Shown here in pieces: positions 11,100 through 23,667 of a DNA stretch of 64,000 nt. The stretch covers positions 4,181,501 to 4,245,500 of the forward strand of contig NC_059084.1 of the NCBI RefSeq assembly GCF_020497125.1, given 5' to 3'. The position numbers and the translations under genes are program-made. Each line of letters starts with the position of its first letter. Position 1 is the first letter of the stretch. The DNA comes from Mauremys mutica. Taxonomy: Eukaryota; Chordata; Testudines; Geoemydidae. The notes beneath the pieces are model-generated. The model made no database searches. It was not told the origin of the DNA and saw nothing but the letters and a program-made list of their open reading frames with translations.

Positions 11100-12643
11100 A
11101 TGTACCCACCACCTCATTGTTCTTTTCTGTATATAAACCTGCTGACCACTTAGTTTAGCTCCATTGAGTCACATAGGACTCAAGAATTGCCTATATACAG
11201 TGTCTGGCTAGGCAAGGAAGTTTCTTTACCCATTAACTGACACGGTCTTCATTTTGCACGGGCAAAAACTGACAAATTAACTAGCAATAAATTGTCTGGT
11301 GATTGCTGCAAATTTGGTTTATTTACCTCCTTTTCAGGCTCAGAAGCAACATATCACTCTTTTAGATAGCAGAACTTCTGCAAAGATCATTCAATTTTAT
11401 TGTTAAACTTTAATACCATTGTCTCACTCACCAGATCTTTCCAAAGGCAGAGCTGAAAGAAAAGACACTGCCATTTAGAAAGAGGAAGAACAGGGAAAGA
11501 GATTTTCATTGACAGAAGCAACATATGAAGGTGCCTCCATGAAGACTATACTAATTATGAGTCAACAAGAGTGTGTTCTTTTGTGCCAAATATATGGCAG
11601 ATATGCCCACCAGTTGAGGAGCTGCAACATATGGCATCTGGATTGCAGAAAATGAAATAAAAACCAACTGTTTTGGGAAGCTCAGTGTCAGTTAGCTGTC
11701 CCTGATGTACAACTTAGTCTATGCCATCTAGGCTCTTATACCATACCCATCACCTTCCACAATTAAGATTTTAACCATATGTTCTGTATTTCTATTTGAT
11801 ATAAAAATCTCTAGTAGGAAGATATAAACCCCAGCCCAGCCAGTGATTTGTTAAAACTTGCCTTAGACAAGTCTGCTGAGAGACACACATTACCCTGAAC
11901 AAAAGCTCAGTAATTATACAAAATATATTGGGAAAGGGTACTTTGAAAATGCATATTACTAGCTCTTCTTCCTTGCAGATACACTTCCTATATCCTAGGG
12001 TGATGGATTAAGTTATTACAGAAGGGTTGCATACCCATTTGTGGGGCTGTAATGGGATGTGGGACTACAGAAAAATTTAGTAGCAGAGTTGGAAAGAGGG
12101 ATAGCTGCTGGGAAGGATGGGCGAGTAATAGCTTGGAGAGATTTTGAAAGGCTAGCATGCCTGGGCATTTTTAGTAGAGCTGCTGTCACTGTGGAGGGGT
12201 AAGAATAGCTTGCAGGTAGGAGACTTCATATCTGGGAAGAGGGAAAATAATGAACAGAAAAGGATTTCAGTGGGGTTTTTTTGTACTACAATAGCTGTTA
12301 GAGTAAGTATACACTACAATCAGAAGTGTGACTGCACATGTGTGATGAAGCTATCTTGAACAACTATAGCAGCAAAGAAGAAACAGCTGTAAATGCCTAT
12401 CCAAGGACCTTGGGCGGGTACATATTTTGGCAAAGAACAAAGACCATTTGTTCTTGGTAGCAAAAAGGTCCAACACAGAAAGCTCCATTTGCTGGATATA
12501 AGCTTGAGAACACAAGTCCTTCTAGGACCACTCATGGTTGGCAGTTTACCTCAGCAAATAGTATTCTGCTAGATCATTGTTCCTGAAAGGTCAATAGAAA
12601 TGACCTGTTGCCATATTCATCACTGGTCACAGACTCCCTAAGG
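11100..12643. other. Intronic stretch, nothing recognised
   Basis: No supported gene. Short open frames lack splice context or family resemblance. Confidence 0.5.
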
Positions 12644-12861
12644 CAGCAGTTATCAAACTGTGGGTTGTGACCCCGAAGTGAGCTGTGACCCCATTTTAAT
12701 AGGGTCAGCAGGGCCAGTGTTAGACTTGGTGATGCCCAAGGGCTCCAGCCTGGGGCAGCAGTACTTGGGCTCCACTCCTGCTTCCTCCATCCACCCCTGG
12801 TCACATAGTCATTTTTGTTGTCAGAAGGGGGTCGTAGTGCAATGAAGTTTGAGAACTGCTG
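12644..12861. mobile_element. hAT-type MITE
   Basis: The termini CAGCAGTTATCAAACTGTGG and AAGTTTGAGAACTGCTG are imperfect inverted repeats of hAT type. No clean 8-bp TSD is visible, so it is old or has altered ends. Length is 218 bp, non-coding. Confidence 0.65.
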
Positions 12862-15800
12862 CAAGGGAAGAAAACCAAATACTAAATTCCACTTGGACTT
12901 GCAGTGTAAGTGCAGTTGGTACATAGGCTACCATCAGCCAAGGCCCCATCTGTGAAGGGAAAAATTGTGGCTTCCACCCCAGCAGAGGTAGACACTTGAT
13001 GGGGTACACTCAAAAACCAGAAAGGAGACAGAGGTGCATCTATCCTTGTAACCATGACAGACCTGTCCGTCAGGAGCTGAAGGCTTTGGATATCAAGGTC
13101 AACATGTGATGGAAATCTTGACAACTTGTAGAAAGACATTCTTGCAAGCCGAAAAATATTGAGAAAATGTTGTGAACTAGGAACCTAAGCAGGGTATAAA
13201 CAAGGTTGCTCTGTATTATGACAAAGTATTTTAATTTTCAGACATCTCATTCCTTCACGAGTCTAGTGTACTATCAAAGGTATTCAAGTTTTATTCTTCA
13301 GTTCAGCCAGACCACCCTTCACTCCAGCGTCATGGAACAGAACCCAATACATTGCTCTATTCACTCTCTTTCTACTCCTATAGCAATCTTAAAATATCTT
13401 CAAGTAGTGTACAAGGTAATGTGCAAAATAAGAAAGTTAGTATGGTATTGCCCTTCCAATTATTAAAATCTTTTAGGTAAATAAGTTTGACATCTGTATT
13501 CAATAGCAGTTTTGCACAGAAGTGCTACACTAATTTTTTGTTGTTAGCTTGATTAAAAAAACTCAAGAAGTATTTCTTTAATATACTCAAACGCTCTGAA
13601 CAACATTTCATAGTCTATTTCGCAGTTATACATACCACTCCCCACAACGACCAAACGGAACATTTACTTCAGAACCAAGGTGGTCTTTGTTTAGTAAATA
13701 CTACCTTAGTAGCTTAATGAATTAAAACTTTTTTTCCCCTAGGGTTTCTCTTTTCACTTTATGTGAAAATGGAAATAGTTTGTTGACATTTTGACACTTT
13801 AGTTTGAACACACACCAAATTCTTGCACTGCTCTGGTAGCCTACAGGCACTTTCTCTTCCATTCTTTAAAGAAACATATTTAAATAATGAAGCTGATGCT
13901 CTATGCTTAGAGTTAAAATATTGTATGAAAATATTAGAGGATGAAGACACTGCATGTTTTCTCATGCTTTTATTCTTGTTCAATTTTACAAACACCCCTT
14001 TGTATCATTTAGCATTCTTGCTTTCTCTTCAAAATAACAGAGCGTGCAGCCAGCTGAATTCTCCACCAGGATTACAGACAACAGTCCTCCAACAGCAGGC
14101 AGCAGGATTGTGTGGAGTTCTACTCACTATGTGGCTGAGCCTTCCACGCCATTGGCAACAGTTGATGTTTCACAGCATAAAGGGTTTTGACTGGAGAGTG
14201 TTTGGGTTTCTCAGGTCCCAACAATTTTAAGGCATTTTAATATTAATTAGATAATAACTGCACAACATACATCTTGGAAATATGACTCAGTTGTGATGGT
14301 AGATTAATTTGGCCACAAAAGGTAGCGATACCCCTTTAAACCCCCATAAAATTAATATAACAACTAGAGCCTCTCATTCAAAATACAGCTATTACATGTG
14401 CTAGCTGCTGAAACTTGGTTATAAGTTCCACAGACTCTGTATCTTGGAAAATGAATGTATTCAGTTTTGGTTTGAAAAATTATCTAATGCTACATGACTT
14501 ATTTATTTATTTTAAACTATTAACAATCATTCCAAGCTTTTGGGAGCAAAGATTCAAAAGATGAGTGGGAGTGTTTCCTTAGAAATAAATTTCTGAACCA
14601 GAACTACTGTGCTTGAGTTGACATGTATTAGCAAAACGGTTAATAAATTTCTCAAACACACATAAAAAGAGTGGCAGAAGTTTCAATTATATGAGAAAAG
14701 CAACACATCTGTTTTACAAGGCTAACAGCTCTTCCTGTGAAGATAACTGACCTCTGTGAGGCCAACCTTTAATACCATCAAATCCTATAGTCCAGAGTCT
14801 GACTCTATTTAATCCTGTAAAGGGAATATTCCTAACACTAACTGAACAGTCTAAAAAATAAACAAGACCTTGTCTGAAACTTCAGATGCTTTTTTTATAT
14901 TCAGAATAATCCAAGAAGCAGCATTTTAATTCTTTACTAATGCTAAAGGGTTTATAACAGGAAGTTGAAAAATAAGCCAGCCAAGTTCTTAAGCTAAATA
15001 TCTGTAAAAAGCTTCTTCTTGTTTAAACAATTGTACAAAAGTTGCAATGTGAAAATACATTTCTCAATTTACCTTTTAAAAGTTGCGATTCTAGTAAATT
15101 TTGTCAGAAAAGACTTACTGTAAAGGAGTATACATCTTTCCACAAGTCTCAATACCTTCTTAAAGGAAGAGCGGAGTACTTTAATTCTAATAAATGACTT
15201 GCAGAAAAGAAACTAGCAGATTAACCAAGTGAAGATCTAGTAATCATGTGAAGGTGGTTGCTCCTATTAGATATCCTATACAGATATGAATACAGTGTAG
15301 AGATGTCAGTAAACAAGAACATCCCATGAACCTTACCCCCTTTGCTCTGCCTAGCTACAAAAACAACTAGAACAACTAAATAGCATACACTTAAAACACA
15401 GAGCAAGTAGTATAGTGTTTTTTTCCCCCAACCGAAAAAAGGAGGGGTGGATTGACAGGCACCTCATAGGAAAGCAACTGACAGGTAAGGCAATTAAAGT
15501 ATCCTAAATTATGAGAAAAAAATCCAGCATATCCCAGATATGAGGAAAGGGAAAGACAGACTGGCAAGACAATTTACAGTAATCCAAATAGCAATGGGAA
15601 AGGAACACAGCAAAAGCACTAAAGAAATCTGCATGAAAGACCCTTTCAGTTAAATAAAGTGTCCACAGATGCCAGGAAACATAAACTGGACCACACAGCT
15701 GACCTAGCATACTTCACCAAGCTAGAACCTTTTTCACTCCTTGGATACCACCAAAGAGCTCCATGAGAGGGGATGCACAAACATTTTGTGCAATTAAGGC

Positions 15801-17534
15801 CATCCTTCAGAAACTGCAACTTATGACGCAGTTGTCACATTTTCAGCAGTCTAGAATCTCAATTTACTCCAGATTCTTTAACAAATCCTGCTTCTGCATT
15901 CCTTCCTGGAGAAAGTGGATCCAGACTTCACCGCAAACAGTAAGAATCCCTTTCCCCATTTGCTATTTCTATGGTATCCAAGTACCATGGTGCCTGTGGC
16001 CAATACAATGTTATCACAATTACTCCACACCTTTGCTTTATTTATTTAACTGGCCTGTGGTGTAGTGGAATTCAGGGAAGCAAAGCAGTGTCTTTATTCA
16101 CATCTGGGATCGGGAGCCAACAGATCCATGAATTATTCTCTTAGCCTTTTCACCAAGAAACTGAATATTTTTGGGTTTGAGGCGCCACTCAATGGGTTTA
16201 AATACAGCCCGCTATGGTATTTAGGACCCTTCTAATATGCAGCACCTGTATTGACAAAATGTATGTTTCCCACTGAAATAAGCTCCATTACCCTGAAGGG
16301 CTGGTATCTCCTTTACAGTTCAGTTGTGTACACTAGCAAAGAATTTCAGAAAATAACTTACTATATAATCAACTCCATAACAGCATCAAAGTTTTAATAC
16401 ATGAATTATTTCTGCAAAACACAGGAGGGGTTTCTGGGCTAGCACTTGTTACTTCAAGTCCTAACAAGAAAGAAAATTATTTTCATTCTTTTCCTGTCAA
16501 CCCAGCAACTCTAAAATACCCACCTGTCAAAAGTTACCAATAAATTAAGGGGACTTAGCGATGACAATGGAACCCTGTATTACTCTCCTCCCACTCCAAA
16601 ATCCACACACAATCATGCTTCTTTCTATTTCTATAGGGTCTAGAGAAAATTCTAGGGAAGAACAAGTGCAAGATATCAACACTTTCAGACTATAAACCTG
16701 TAATGGCCTTCAGGGAATCATCATTTTAGGCTGCCAGAAGGTCTACACTAACCTGTGGCTTGGTATTATTTGCAAATATTGTTCTAAAAGACCTGATTCC
16801 AGGACAATCAGATGTCTCAAGATACTTACAGTCAGATTTCAACAAGATGAAGAGGAGATGGGGCCTCAAAATCTGTAGCAAGTTTTAAATATTTTCTTCT
16901 TCTAGGTATCCCAAACACACACATGATGATGGTATATCAAGCACCAATTCCCTCAATATTGAGTTAGTACTTTTTCCACCTTGGCTCCCACTTCCAGATT
17001 AGCAAAGAGGACAGAGAACCTTACATAAAAAGTTAGGGACAGTTTGAAAAGATTTTCATTAGGGTGGAGACTATTAAATTCACAGTGAGGAGGGGGCTGG
17101 AATTTGTTAAAAGGTAATGGTAACAAAACATGCTAAACATTACCTCTAACACTGCTTGCATATGGCATGCATTTGCCATCATCTCTTGTTTTTAATCTAT
17201 TTAGATGATCAGTTCCCTGGGGCTGGGGCATATCTATTACAGCTTTGTGAGGTGCTTAGCATATTTTTGGACACTAAATAAATAGGTAATTAAGAAGCTA
17301 AAGAAACCAAAAAATATCAGTGACTAACCTAAGCTCAGCTCTGAAGCCTAGCAGTTTATTAGATTTAGTAGCTAGCAAGAGGGTTGCTTCCACCTGCTGG
17401 AGATGGAAAAAATTAATTTGAGGCAGAAAGCCCTATTACCGGTACTCATAGGAGTGGAGGAAGTGGTCAACTAAGCTCTGATTTTTTCCTATCTCCACCC
17501 ACTGGAATGGTGAAGTGAACTCACATGAATAGCT
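12862..17534. other. Intronic stretch, nothing firmly recognised
   Basis: Long AT-rich sequence. A weak LINE/MIR-like tail is possible near 17200-17290. A frame at 13823-14230 (+) lacks homology or splice support. Confidence 0.45.
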
Positions 17535-18185
17535 CAGGGCCGCCCAGAGGATTCCAGGGGCCCGGGGTCTTCGGCGGCGGGGGGGGCCCTTCCGTTCCGG
17601 GACCCACCGCCAAAGTGCCCCGAAGACCCGCGGCGGGAGTCCCCTGCCGCCAAATTACCGCCGAAGCGTGACCCGCCGCTGAAGCGCAGCCCGGTCTTCG
17701 GCGGTAATTCGGTGGCGGGGGGGGGGTCCCCGCCGCGAGCCTTCGGGGCACTTCGGCGGCAGGTCCCGGAACAGAAGGGCCCCCCCGCCGCCGAAGACCG
17801 GGCTGTGCTGCGGCGGCGGGTCCCGCTTCCCCCAGCCTCAGCCTCTTACCCGAGCGCGTCTCCGGCGGGGCCTGAGCTCCGTCCCGCTCAGCGCCGCGCG
17901 GTGAGAGGGCGGGGCTGGGAGCTCCACACCGAGCGGAGGCAGCTGCCCCGCCCCCTCCCCACGCCGCTCTGAGTGGGGCGGGGCTCAGGCCCCGTTGGAG
18001 CTCCCAGCCCCGCCCCCTCACCACGCGGCTCGGATCGGGGCTCAGGGGCCCCGGCGGAGACTCGGCGCTTGATGCGCTGAGGCTCCAGGAGAGGGGCGGA
18101 GGCAGGAGCCTCCGCTCTTCTCTTGGGGGCCCCTGCGGAGCCCGGGGCAAATAGCCCCCTTTGCCCCCCCCTCTGGGCGGCCCTG
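17535..18185. mobile_element. GC-rich hAT element with 8-bp TSD
   Basis: Perfect termini CAGGGCCGCCCAGAGG and CCTCTGGGCGGCCCTG are flanked by GAATAGCT (17527-17534) and GAATAGTT (18186-18193), an 8-bp TSD with one mismatch. The same family, 160 bp long, is at 52876-53035. The 651-bp interior is very GC- and CpG-rich and gives long Pro/Ala/Arg-rich frames with no transposase. By composition it could pass for a CpG island. Confidence 0.9.
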
Positions 18186-18193
18186 GAATAGTT

Positions 18194-18860
18194 TATTTAA
18201 TTAGATTTCATTTCATCCAATTTACCTGCAGAGTTGGGCACAGGAAGGAAATTTGCAACTGGCAAGCATCCTAAGTATCAAAGATTAAGTTGTAACCAGA
18301 AACAGAAAGCAAATACACAAGGTGTGAAACAGAAAAACAGTATCTCTCAGTCACTTAAAACACTTTTAGGGAATGATTCTGGCACTATGGTGGATCACAG
18401 AGTGCTCTCGCTGAAGTGTGCCAAGCAGCATTCAATCCAAGCCCACTCTTGTAGCAGGGAACAGAGTCTTGTGGAGAGGTGGTACATATGCTGCAAAGGA
18501 GCAACATCACTCTGCAACAGTAAAGGAGAGGAGAATTCTGTCTCTGATCAATTCTCCAGCTGGCTTAAGTAGGAATACCACAAGCTGGCCAGCCTTCAGA
18601 TACAGTCAATCTTACTGAAGAAGGGGGTATTCAGGACCATAGTGTTTGCGATGCAGCAGACAGACCTCTGTAGGTCCCTATCTGTGCTGGCATCACCCCG
18701 TTTGTTTATTTCTGGCATTTCACTCAATTTCAACAGTGAACAATAAATAAGAGTGTTTCTAATTAGTTTCTCTTTCTGATCTACTGGCATTACTGGAATG
18801 TTTAGGGTTTTTTTTAAAAAAGATTTAATTAAAGAAGTTCTAGTGATTAGGGTCTATCTG
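18194..18860. other. Intronic stretch, nothing recognised
   Basis: No supported feature. Confidence 0.5.
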
Positions 18861-18869
18861 TGTTTTAAC

Positions 18870-19469
18870 TAGGGCTGTCAGTTAATCGCAGTTAACTCAT
18901 GCGATTAACTCAAAAAAATTAAATGTGATTAAAAACTAATCGTGGCTAATCATACTGTTAAACAATACCTACTGAAATTTATTAAATATTTTTGATGTTT
19001 TTCTACGTTTTCAAATATATTGATTTCAATTACAACACAGAATACGAAGTGTACAGTGCTCACTATTTTTATTACAAATATTTGCACTGTAAAAATGACA
19101 CAAAAGAAATAGCATTTTTCAATTCACCTCATACAAGTACCGTTGTACAATTTCTTTATCGGGAAAGAGAAAAACACAACAAAAAAAATCTACATTGTAA
19201 GTTTCTCTTTATTGTGAAAGAGATTGCACAACAGTACCTGTATGAGATGAACTGAAAAATACTATTTCTTCTGTTTATCATTTTTACAGTGCAAATATTT
19301 GTAATAAAAATAAAGTGAGCACTGTACACTTCGTATTCTGTGTTGTAATTGAAATCAATATATTTGAAAACGTAGAAAACATCCACAAATATTTAAATAA
19401 GTGGTATTCTATTATTGTTTTACAGCGTGATTAATCGTGATTCATTTTTTCAACCACTTGACAGCCCTA
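18870..19469. mobile_element. 600-bp foldback hAT element, 8-bp TSD
   Basis: The termini TAGGGCTGTCA and TGACAGCCCTA are flanked by perfect GTTTTAAC copies (18862-18869 and 19470-19477). Nearly the whole element is one inverted repeat. The arm from about 18990 (ACGTTTTCAAATATATTGAT) returns in inverse up to about 19375. The two arms code similar short peptides on opposite strands, which is a shadow of the palindrome. No transposase. Confidence 0.9.
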
Positions 19470-19477
19470 GTTTTAAC

Positions 19478-20400
19478 ACACAAAATGTAGATTTAAGGCC
19501 ATCCTAAACTATTTGATAGCGTCCACTGAAGCAGATGTCTGAAGACTGCACTGAATCAATGCTGGAAATCTCTTTTGGGTGAGAGTGGGGTATTTTTGTG
19601 GCCATTTTCAAGTTAATACTGTTCAGTACCTTAGGAACTCAGTAACATAGACCCTATTAATTCCAACAGCAGAATCTCCTGTATTATGCCACTGAATCTC
19701 TCTGACATATGTTTTAAGAAACTATACTTTTAAAACAATCCTCGAACATATCCCTGCAATTAGTTTTGCAGTTCCATTTTTGCAGCCATTCCAGCATACT
19801 TGTATTTTACTCTATAAACCAGTCCAAAAATGTCCGCAGTGTGAATAATATAAATGCTTGAGTGGTTTTTATGGGGTGGTGTGCAAGCCAGAAATACTTC
19901 TGCTTGAACAACATCACTTAACTGGGAACAGGCTTTATTCAAGTATACTCTGAAGTTTGAGAACTATAAATCCAAAATTCATTATAAGCCAATACTATCA
20001 TTTGGCATTGTTGGTTTTAAATTAAAATTGTTTAGGTTTTTATCATTAACCAATATGGATGATCAAAATTATATGCAAGCTTTTTGCTACACACAACAAA
20101 ATAAATCCAAAAATATTTCTAGACTGTTACTCATTCCATCTAATTTGACTTTCCATGACATTTAACATTCAAATTCCAGACCACAAATATTTCACTAATA
20201 CTGCCCTTCAACTTCAAATAGTATCAATTATGTAGCTTTTTTTCCTAAAATTATAGTTCTGTTTCTCACAAGATATATGAAAACATATAATAGTATTTAC
20301 TTTATACATTACACCTCTCACACACACACACACACATCCCCCTCCCCCTTTCCTGGCTTTATGTACCAGCATGCAGTAACATAGATTTGGTTAATAACTC
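19478..20400. other. Intronic stretch with a short CA tract
   Basis: Only a (CA)n tract at about 20319-20336 is seen. Confidence 0.5.
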
Positions 20401-20407
20401 ATGACAG

Positions 20408-20515
20408 GCTGGGATTTCCAAAGAAGGCGAAGGGAGTTGAGGATCTTGTACTCACTGAAATTCAATGGCAGTTGGGCACTTAACACACTCAGGCTCCTTT
20501 GAAAATCTCAGGCAT
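20408..20515. repeat. Degenerate foldback MITE (GGGATTTTCAAA family)
   Basis: The left side GCTGGGATTTCCAAAGAAGG and the right side CTCCTTTGAAAATCTCAGGC are imperfect inverses. The centre AATTCAATGGCAGTTGGGC fits a widespread amniote MITE. A second copy is at 60711-60788. Confidence 0.6.
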
Positions 20516-20519
20516 AATT

Positions 20520-21022
20520 TTGACAGGCAAATATTTATTCTTAAATAACTGGTGGATAAAGTGAATATAGCTAGACAATTTTCATATTATTTTAAAGATA
20601 AACACTGATGAAGATTCAAAAGAATTGAAGAATGTGTTTGTCTCCCTTGCAACGCATTTAAAGCTGCTCATCTGAAAGACTGCAGATGTTCATAATAAAC
20701 TAATAGAGGGTCTAAACCATAAAACTACATGAGGACTTCCATTCTTAAAGCTACTAAACACTTGGCTGACATCTGATTAAGGAGGAACGTAGATGCTATG
20801 TTGTCCTTAATTGCCCCCTCTGTCAACACCATAGCTGTTCCTCCATTGAGGAGTGATCTAAGTAGGCCATATGAGTGAAATTGGCGCTCCTGTAGGTACT
20901 AGAAAGGAGTGTTAAAAACAGTAGTCTCATTAAGATGCAGCGATTAGAGCACATGCAGTAGCAATTAAAAGACTCCTTTCTCTATACAACCAGTGCTCCT
21001 CAGCCCTGACCTGAAATGATTA
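20520..21022. other. Intronic stretch, nothing recognised
   Basis: No supported feature. Confidence 0.5.
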
Positions 21023-21030
21023 TTCTAGCA

Positions 21031-21759
21031 CAGTGGTTCCCAAACTGGGGTTCATGAACCCCTGGGGGTTCACGAAATGTCATAGGGGGTTCTTGGGAAA
21101 AAATTCTCTAATGGCGGACAGAGCTGTCCCTAGGGATCCCAGGCACCACAGGGCCAGCCCGGAGCCCCAGGGACTTCCAAGAGCTATGCAGATCAAAGCA
21201 AGCATATCTATCACACCGAGGAGACTCAAACTTCAAGACTCCTTATAAGAAACTGAAAGGGAGGTGGATTTTTTTTGCGGTTTTTAAAATTAAATAGGCT
21301 GCTAGTATTGTTTTTTTAATTATGATGAAGAACAAGTTTAAGCTTTGTGTAACGTGTGTTGTTTGCCTGGACTGCTCAAGACCTGAATGTTGTGTAGGAG
21401 GAACTCTGAGTTGGCTTCTTAAATACCTTCATGCTGTTTCACTCTGATACTCCTTGATGAAACCTAGGAGCCTTGTCTTATAACAGGCTTAATCAAAGTG
21501 ATACAAGCTGCCAAAGTGAGATCTTGGAAGAGTGTTGCCATTTTCATTATGTAATAAAATACTTTAATGATAAATAATAAATAAGTGTGTAATAAGCATT
21601 TCATAAAAACAGATTTTATACTTCCAAGATCACTGCTTTTATACTTTATCCTCAGGTAAGGGAGAAAATTCCTGAAAATATTCATTTTTAGGAGGGGGTT
21701 CACGAGACTGACATTTTAGTGAAAGGGGTTCACGGGTTGTTAAAGTTTGGGAACCACTG
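21031..21759. mobile_element. hAT non-autonomous element, 729 bp, 8-bp TSD
   Basis: The termini CAGTGGTTCCCAAACT and AGTTTGGGAACCACTG are perfect inverses. Identical TTCTAGCA copies flank them (21023-21030 and 21760-21767). Sub-terminal GGGGTTCACG motifs occur near both ends. The interior has no transposase frame. The intact TSD points to a fairly recent insertion, about 340 bp downstream of the ZBTB46 splice donor. Confidence 0.9.
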
Positions 21760-22107
21760 TTCTAGCAGGTGGTCAAGTCCAATTTCAATCCTTTACCAAC
21801 ACTGCTAGTAAGAATGGAAGTTTTGGTGGCAGACAATTGTACATCAAGGACCTGACTTAAGCCACTATTTTATTCACAAATTAATATCTATCAGATGACT
21901 ATGACTTCAGTCCTCTACTATCCAAAGATAAATTTGGATAAATGACGTAAAGATATAAGGTTCTATATTCCATTATCAATCCCCAGAAGTTCTTAATATT
22001 TTTATTTCAGTGAATGACAACAGTGTGGTATAAGCAAAATACTGTCTATATTTGCATTACTACAGTTGCTCATTGCTGAAAATCAAAAGAGAAAAAAAAA
22101 ACCTTAC

Positions 22108-23077
22108 TTGGGTCACGATTGTTGTATGGCCATCCTGAGGCAGATAAAAAAGATGGCACTGGAGAGCTTGCCCTGCTGTCAGTCTCTACTTGCTGTGTAA
22201 TATGACGCACAGTTTCTTTATTTTTTCTATTCTTTCTGCGTCCAGTGGGTTGCCAGCCATCCCCTGCTCCTTGTTCTGAGAAAGTGTTCTGTATTGCACT
22301 ATCCTTGGCAGAACGCAATTCATTCCCTCCATAGTGAGATGGTGAAATTTGCTCCTCTTTGATACGCAAAGACCCATAGCTCATGTCACTGGACCAAAGA
22401 GACTGGGATGAAATGTCATCGTGGCTATCTGTTTTTGGTTCCTGATCCTCTTTTCCATAACTGCTCCCTCCTTCATGACAGCTAGCAATGGCCGAATCTC
22501 CAGAAGAGTTCGCTGGACTTGTTCGTCGAGCTAACCACGGAGAAATACTCCTACCAGCCACCACTGCTGAAATCAAAGCATCTGTACTACTGCTGGAAGC
22601 GGCCCCAAGTTCATAATCAACAAGATCATCTGAGGCATCAGACTTTATACTTATGTCAAGAGCCGCTTTTATGAAATTGTGACAAGCTTGTACAATATCA
22701 GTCATTTGAAGATAGCTAGCTGCTGACATCACCTCAATGACATTTCTGCTCGTCAACGCTAAGTGTGCAGAATACATAAAGTCAATGATGGCTTTAAAGC
22801 CCTGTGCAGTTACAATGTCTAAATGAGTGACTGTGGCCTGGTCAGATGTCTTCTGCACCTGGCAGTAAAGAGTCTTGAAGTAGCGGCTGCTCCCGAGCAG
22901 AACATTTTTGTGAGCCTTAAAAATCTTCCCCTCCACTATAATGCAAACATCACAGAGGATGCCATGCTGTCTCTGCTCATTGAGCTCACGAAGCAGATGA
23001 CGGTAATGGGAGGCAATCTCCATATCTTCCTTTCGGTTATTCATTTGGGAATCTTTGTGTTTTCTCGTCCACAGACT
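22108..23077 (-). CDS. ZBTB46: ZBTB46, first coding exon (BTB domain and linker)
   Basis: ZBTB46 is a nuclear BTB/zinc-finger transcriptional repressor, known in mammals from classical dendritic cells and endothelium. The ATG is at 23044 and the frame stays open for 312 codons plus one base. Residues about 18-130 form the BTB/POZ dimerisation domain (LCDV at 30-33, [18 protein letters not shown] at 42-59, then the ASYLQM helix). A Ser-rich linker follows, with a possible SUMO site IKEE (K229) and a basic GRRKNRKNK stretch at 268-276. The exon ends at an AA|GTAAGG donor, intron phase 1; codons past it in the open frame are intron. A pyrimidine-rich acceptor ending CAG precedes 23077, so 23045-23077 is 5' UTR. 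The protein matches my memory of ZBTB46 from its MNNRKEDME start through the linker. The zinc fingers are on later exons not found here. The first ATG has C at -3, while the ATG of codon 8 has G at -3 and +4. Confidence 0.95.
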
Positions 23078-23420
23078 CTGGAGGAAGAAAGGAAAGTGTT
23101 ACCTCAAAATGCAAAACAAAACGTAAAAATGTATTTTGTCAATAGCACTGGTGAAATGAAATGAAACTGCACCACACTAAATGCTCTTCTAGGATTATCT
23201 TGTCACCATAAAACAAAAATTATTGCCGAGCACAGATTGTGCGTTCCTTATGTGATTAATCTTATTCTTAATGCTAGTATTCAAATAATTCACAATATTA
23301 AGAGAAATCAGAGTGGAAGTTCAATCTCAAATATACAGAAACATCTCAGACATTATTTTACATGTACCATTGATTATACTTTAAATTAACACAGGATTAT
23401 GGTGAAAAAGCTTGTCAATA

Positions 23421-23667
23421 AGGGCTTGTCTACACAGTGGGATAATGCACACTATGGGAGGTGTGATTTCTGAAGTGCAGTAACATGTTGTGCATTAACT
23501 ATTGCATGAATACCCTGCTGGTGTGCACTAAAGATTCCCTAGTGTGCTTTAACATAGTACTGTTTCAAGCAGCACTGAGTCAGAGAACACTAGGGTATCT
23601 TTAGTGCACACCAGCAGTCAGCATGGTCCAATTAATGTGCAACACATTAGTGTTGTAGACAAGCTTT
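23421..23667. mobile_element. Foldback MITE (GGCTTGTCTACAC ends)
   Basis: GGGCTTGTCTACAC on the left and TTGTAGACAAGC on the right form the ends. Inside, CTGGTGTGCACTAAAGAT is matched by ATCTTTAGTGCACACCAG. It is a turtle MITE of uncertain superfamily. The TSD is not clear. Confidence 0.65.

Noticed and set aside
14100..14140. Possible minus-strand splice donor (ATA|GTGAGTAG)
   Set aside because: No matching acceptor and conserved open frame could be seen beside it.
13823..14230. 135-codon plus-strand frame
   Set aside because: No recognisable domain, no splice context and AT-rich composition like its surroundings.
17521..18150. 209-codon frame on the minus strand
   Set aside because: It lies in the GC-rich interior of a hAT element, is low-complexity and has no transposase motif.
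18992..19386. Two similar peptides on opposite strands
   Set aside because: They are the two arms of the hAT palindrome at 18870-19469, not genes.
1..22107. Downstream ZBTB46 zinc-finger exons
   Set aside because: I looked on the minus strand for C2H2 and HTGERPY-type coding sequence and saw none; they probably lie outside the window.
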